From Echinostoma caproni (taxonomy: Eukaryota; Platyhelminthes; Trematoda; Plagiorchiida; Echinostomatidae), in contig UZAN01039532.1 in assembly GCA_900618425.1 (NCBI GenBank), forward strand, positions 12,327 through 31,256: a stretch of DNA of 18,930 nt. The letters are read 5' to 3'. Shown here in pieces: positions 18,362-18,930 of the stretch. Both the position numbers and the translations under genes were made by a program. Position 1 is the first letter of the stretch; each line of letters opens with the position of its first letter. Under the pieces are notes generated by a model, which was not told the origin of the DNA, searched no databases, and saw only the letters and a list, made by a program, of their open reading frames with translations.

Positions 18362-18930
18362 TAGCATTTCCCCATATGTACCTTTTTTCGGTCCTAACTC
18401 ATTCGATCAATGGTATTCAGTGTTTAAAACCTGTCGTTAAAGTGCTGATATGGCGGATACACATGCGCAATGACACCACGCTGTGATCTTCAAGCGGGCG
18501 CGATCAATAACCTCATACTGAAGAGTTCATGTGTTAGAAATTGGCCTACGGTTGTTCTTCGATCACCTAGCAACCGTTTTAATTGTTCTTTTTCACTTCT
18601 TGAACAATTTTTCTCAAACTCATTTAATAACGCAAACGGGCTGAATGATAATGAATAAATGAATCACGCAACTGGGCTAGCAAATTAGACCCTCAACGAT
18701 GAGTTTATCAGAATTCTGAACTCCTATGCTTGATCAGACAGGAAACTGAGTCTGAATTCAGATCATAAAGCTGATGACACCTGTACAACAGTTAGCAAAT
18801 GAGAATACTTTGAACATCTTCGCCGTGAATCACAATTACCGTAGATACCAATCAGCAACATAGAGGTAGATCCAACAACTTATCGGGAAAAGCGTTTCAC
18901 ACGCAAAGTAGCAGCTGATAAATATATTAC
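18362..18930. other. Non-coding to window end, no recognised feature
   Basis: The short frame at 18470-18658 has no domain. The last 170 bases show loose amino-acid-like patterns (for example FAVNHNYRRYQSAT near 18820) that might belong to another mobile element running off the window, but I cannot assign them. Confidence 0.35.

Noticed and set aside
18771..18800. Second CTGATGA as a possible hammerhead core
   Set aside because: No GAAA at a suitable distance and no supporting hairpins.
1..18930. CRISPR array, operon, phage or bacterial island
   Set aside because: No evenly spaced direct repeats, no prokaryotic gene packing, and clear metazoan retroelements and microsatellites instead.
1..18930. 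LTR retrotransposon or endogenous retrovirus
   Set aside because: No long terminal repeats, protease, integrase or gag-like zinc knuckles seen; all RT motifs are of the non-LTR type.

Overview
The window looks like ordinary non-coding or intronic DNA from a metazoan genome, most likely a flatworm and probably a trematode. It is not bacterial or viral. No ORF exceeds 170 codons, and every recognisable coding stretch is a decayed non-LTR retrotransposon broken by stops and frameshifts. Other signs are tRNA-derived repeats, GT/AG-type splice-like signals, (CA)n, (TG)n, (TA)n and (GAT)n microsatellites, and two ambiguous bases (321 and 13977) typical of a draft eukaryotic assembly. The flatworm call is an inference: the retroelement residue patterns resemble CR1/Jockey-like and RTE-like elements I recall from flukes. 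It was not tested by a search.

Layout. 185-318 is a dispersed repeat (here called family A) running into a CR1/Jockey-like reverse transcriptase (RT) fragment ending at 1214. 1895-2022 is a tRNA-derived SINE-like repeat on the minus strand, and 5590-5722 is a second, diverged copy. Further family A copies lie at about 2262-2310, 4205-4315, 4985-5092 and 15782-15832. 5940-8236 is the largest element: a CR1-like non-LTR retrotransposon with endonuclease (5942-6725), RT palm (about 7015-7397), thumb and C-terminal region (7540-8056), a 3' UTR and a short TTGAC-type pentamer tail (8217-8236). 8237-11970 has no recognisable gene. 11972-12408 is the C-terminal part of another non-LTR RT, spread over three frames. 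12409-17640 is mostly non-coding, with a CpG-dense tract containing a potential Z-DNA run (13946-13976), microsatellites, and a weak candidate for two short host exons (16410-16484 and 17228-17283). 17692-18262 is the C-terminal part of an RTE-like element. The remainder to 18930 shows nothing identifiable.

No intact protein-coding gene can be supported. All four confident RT remnants lie on the + strand, while both tRNA-derived repeats lie on the - strand. The most interesting leads are the multi-copy family A repeat that abuts retroelement remnants, a tRNA-derived repeat whose homology extends upstream of the tRNA start, a hammerhead-ribozyme-like fold at 10638-10716, and the phase-compatible short exon pair at 16.4-17.3 kb. 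I see no evidence of a novel multi-gene system here.
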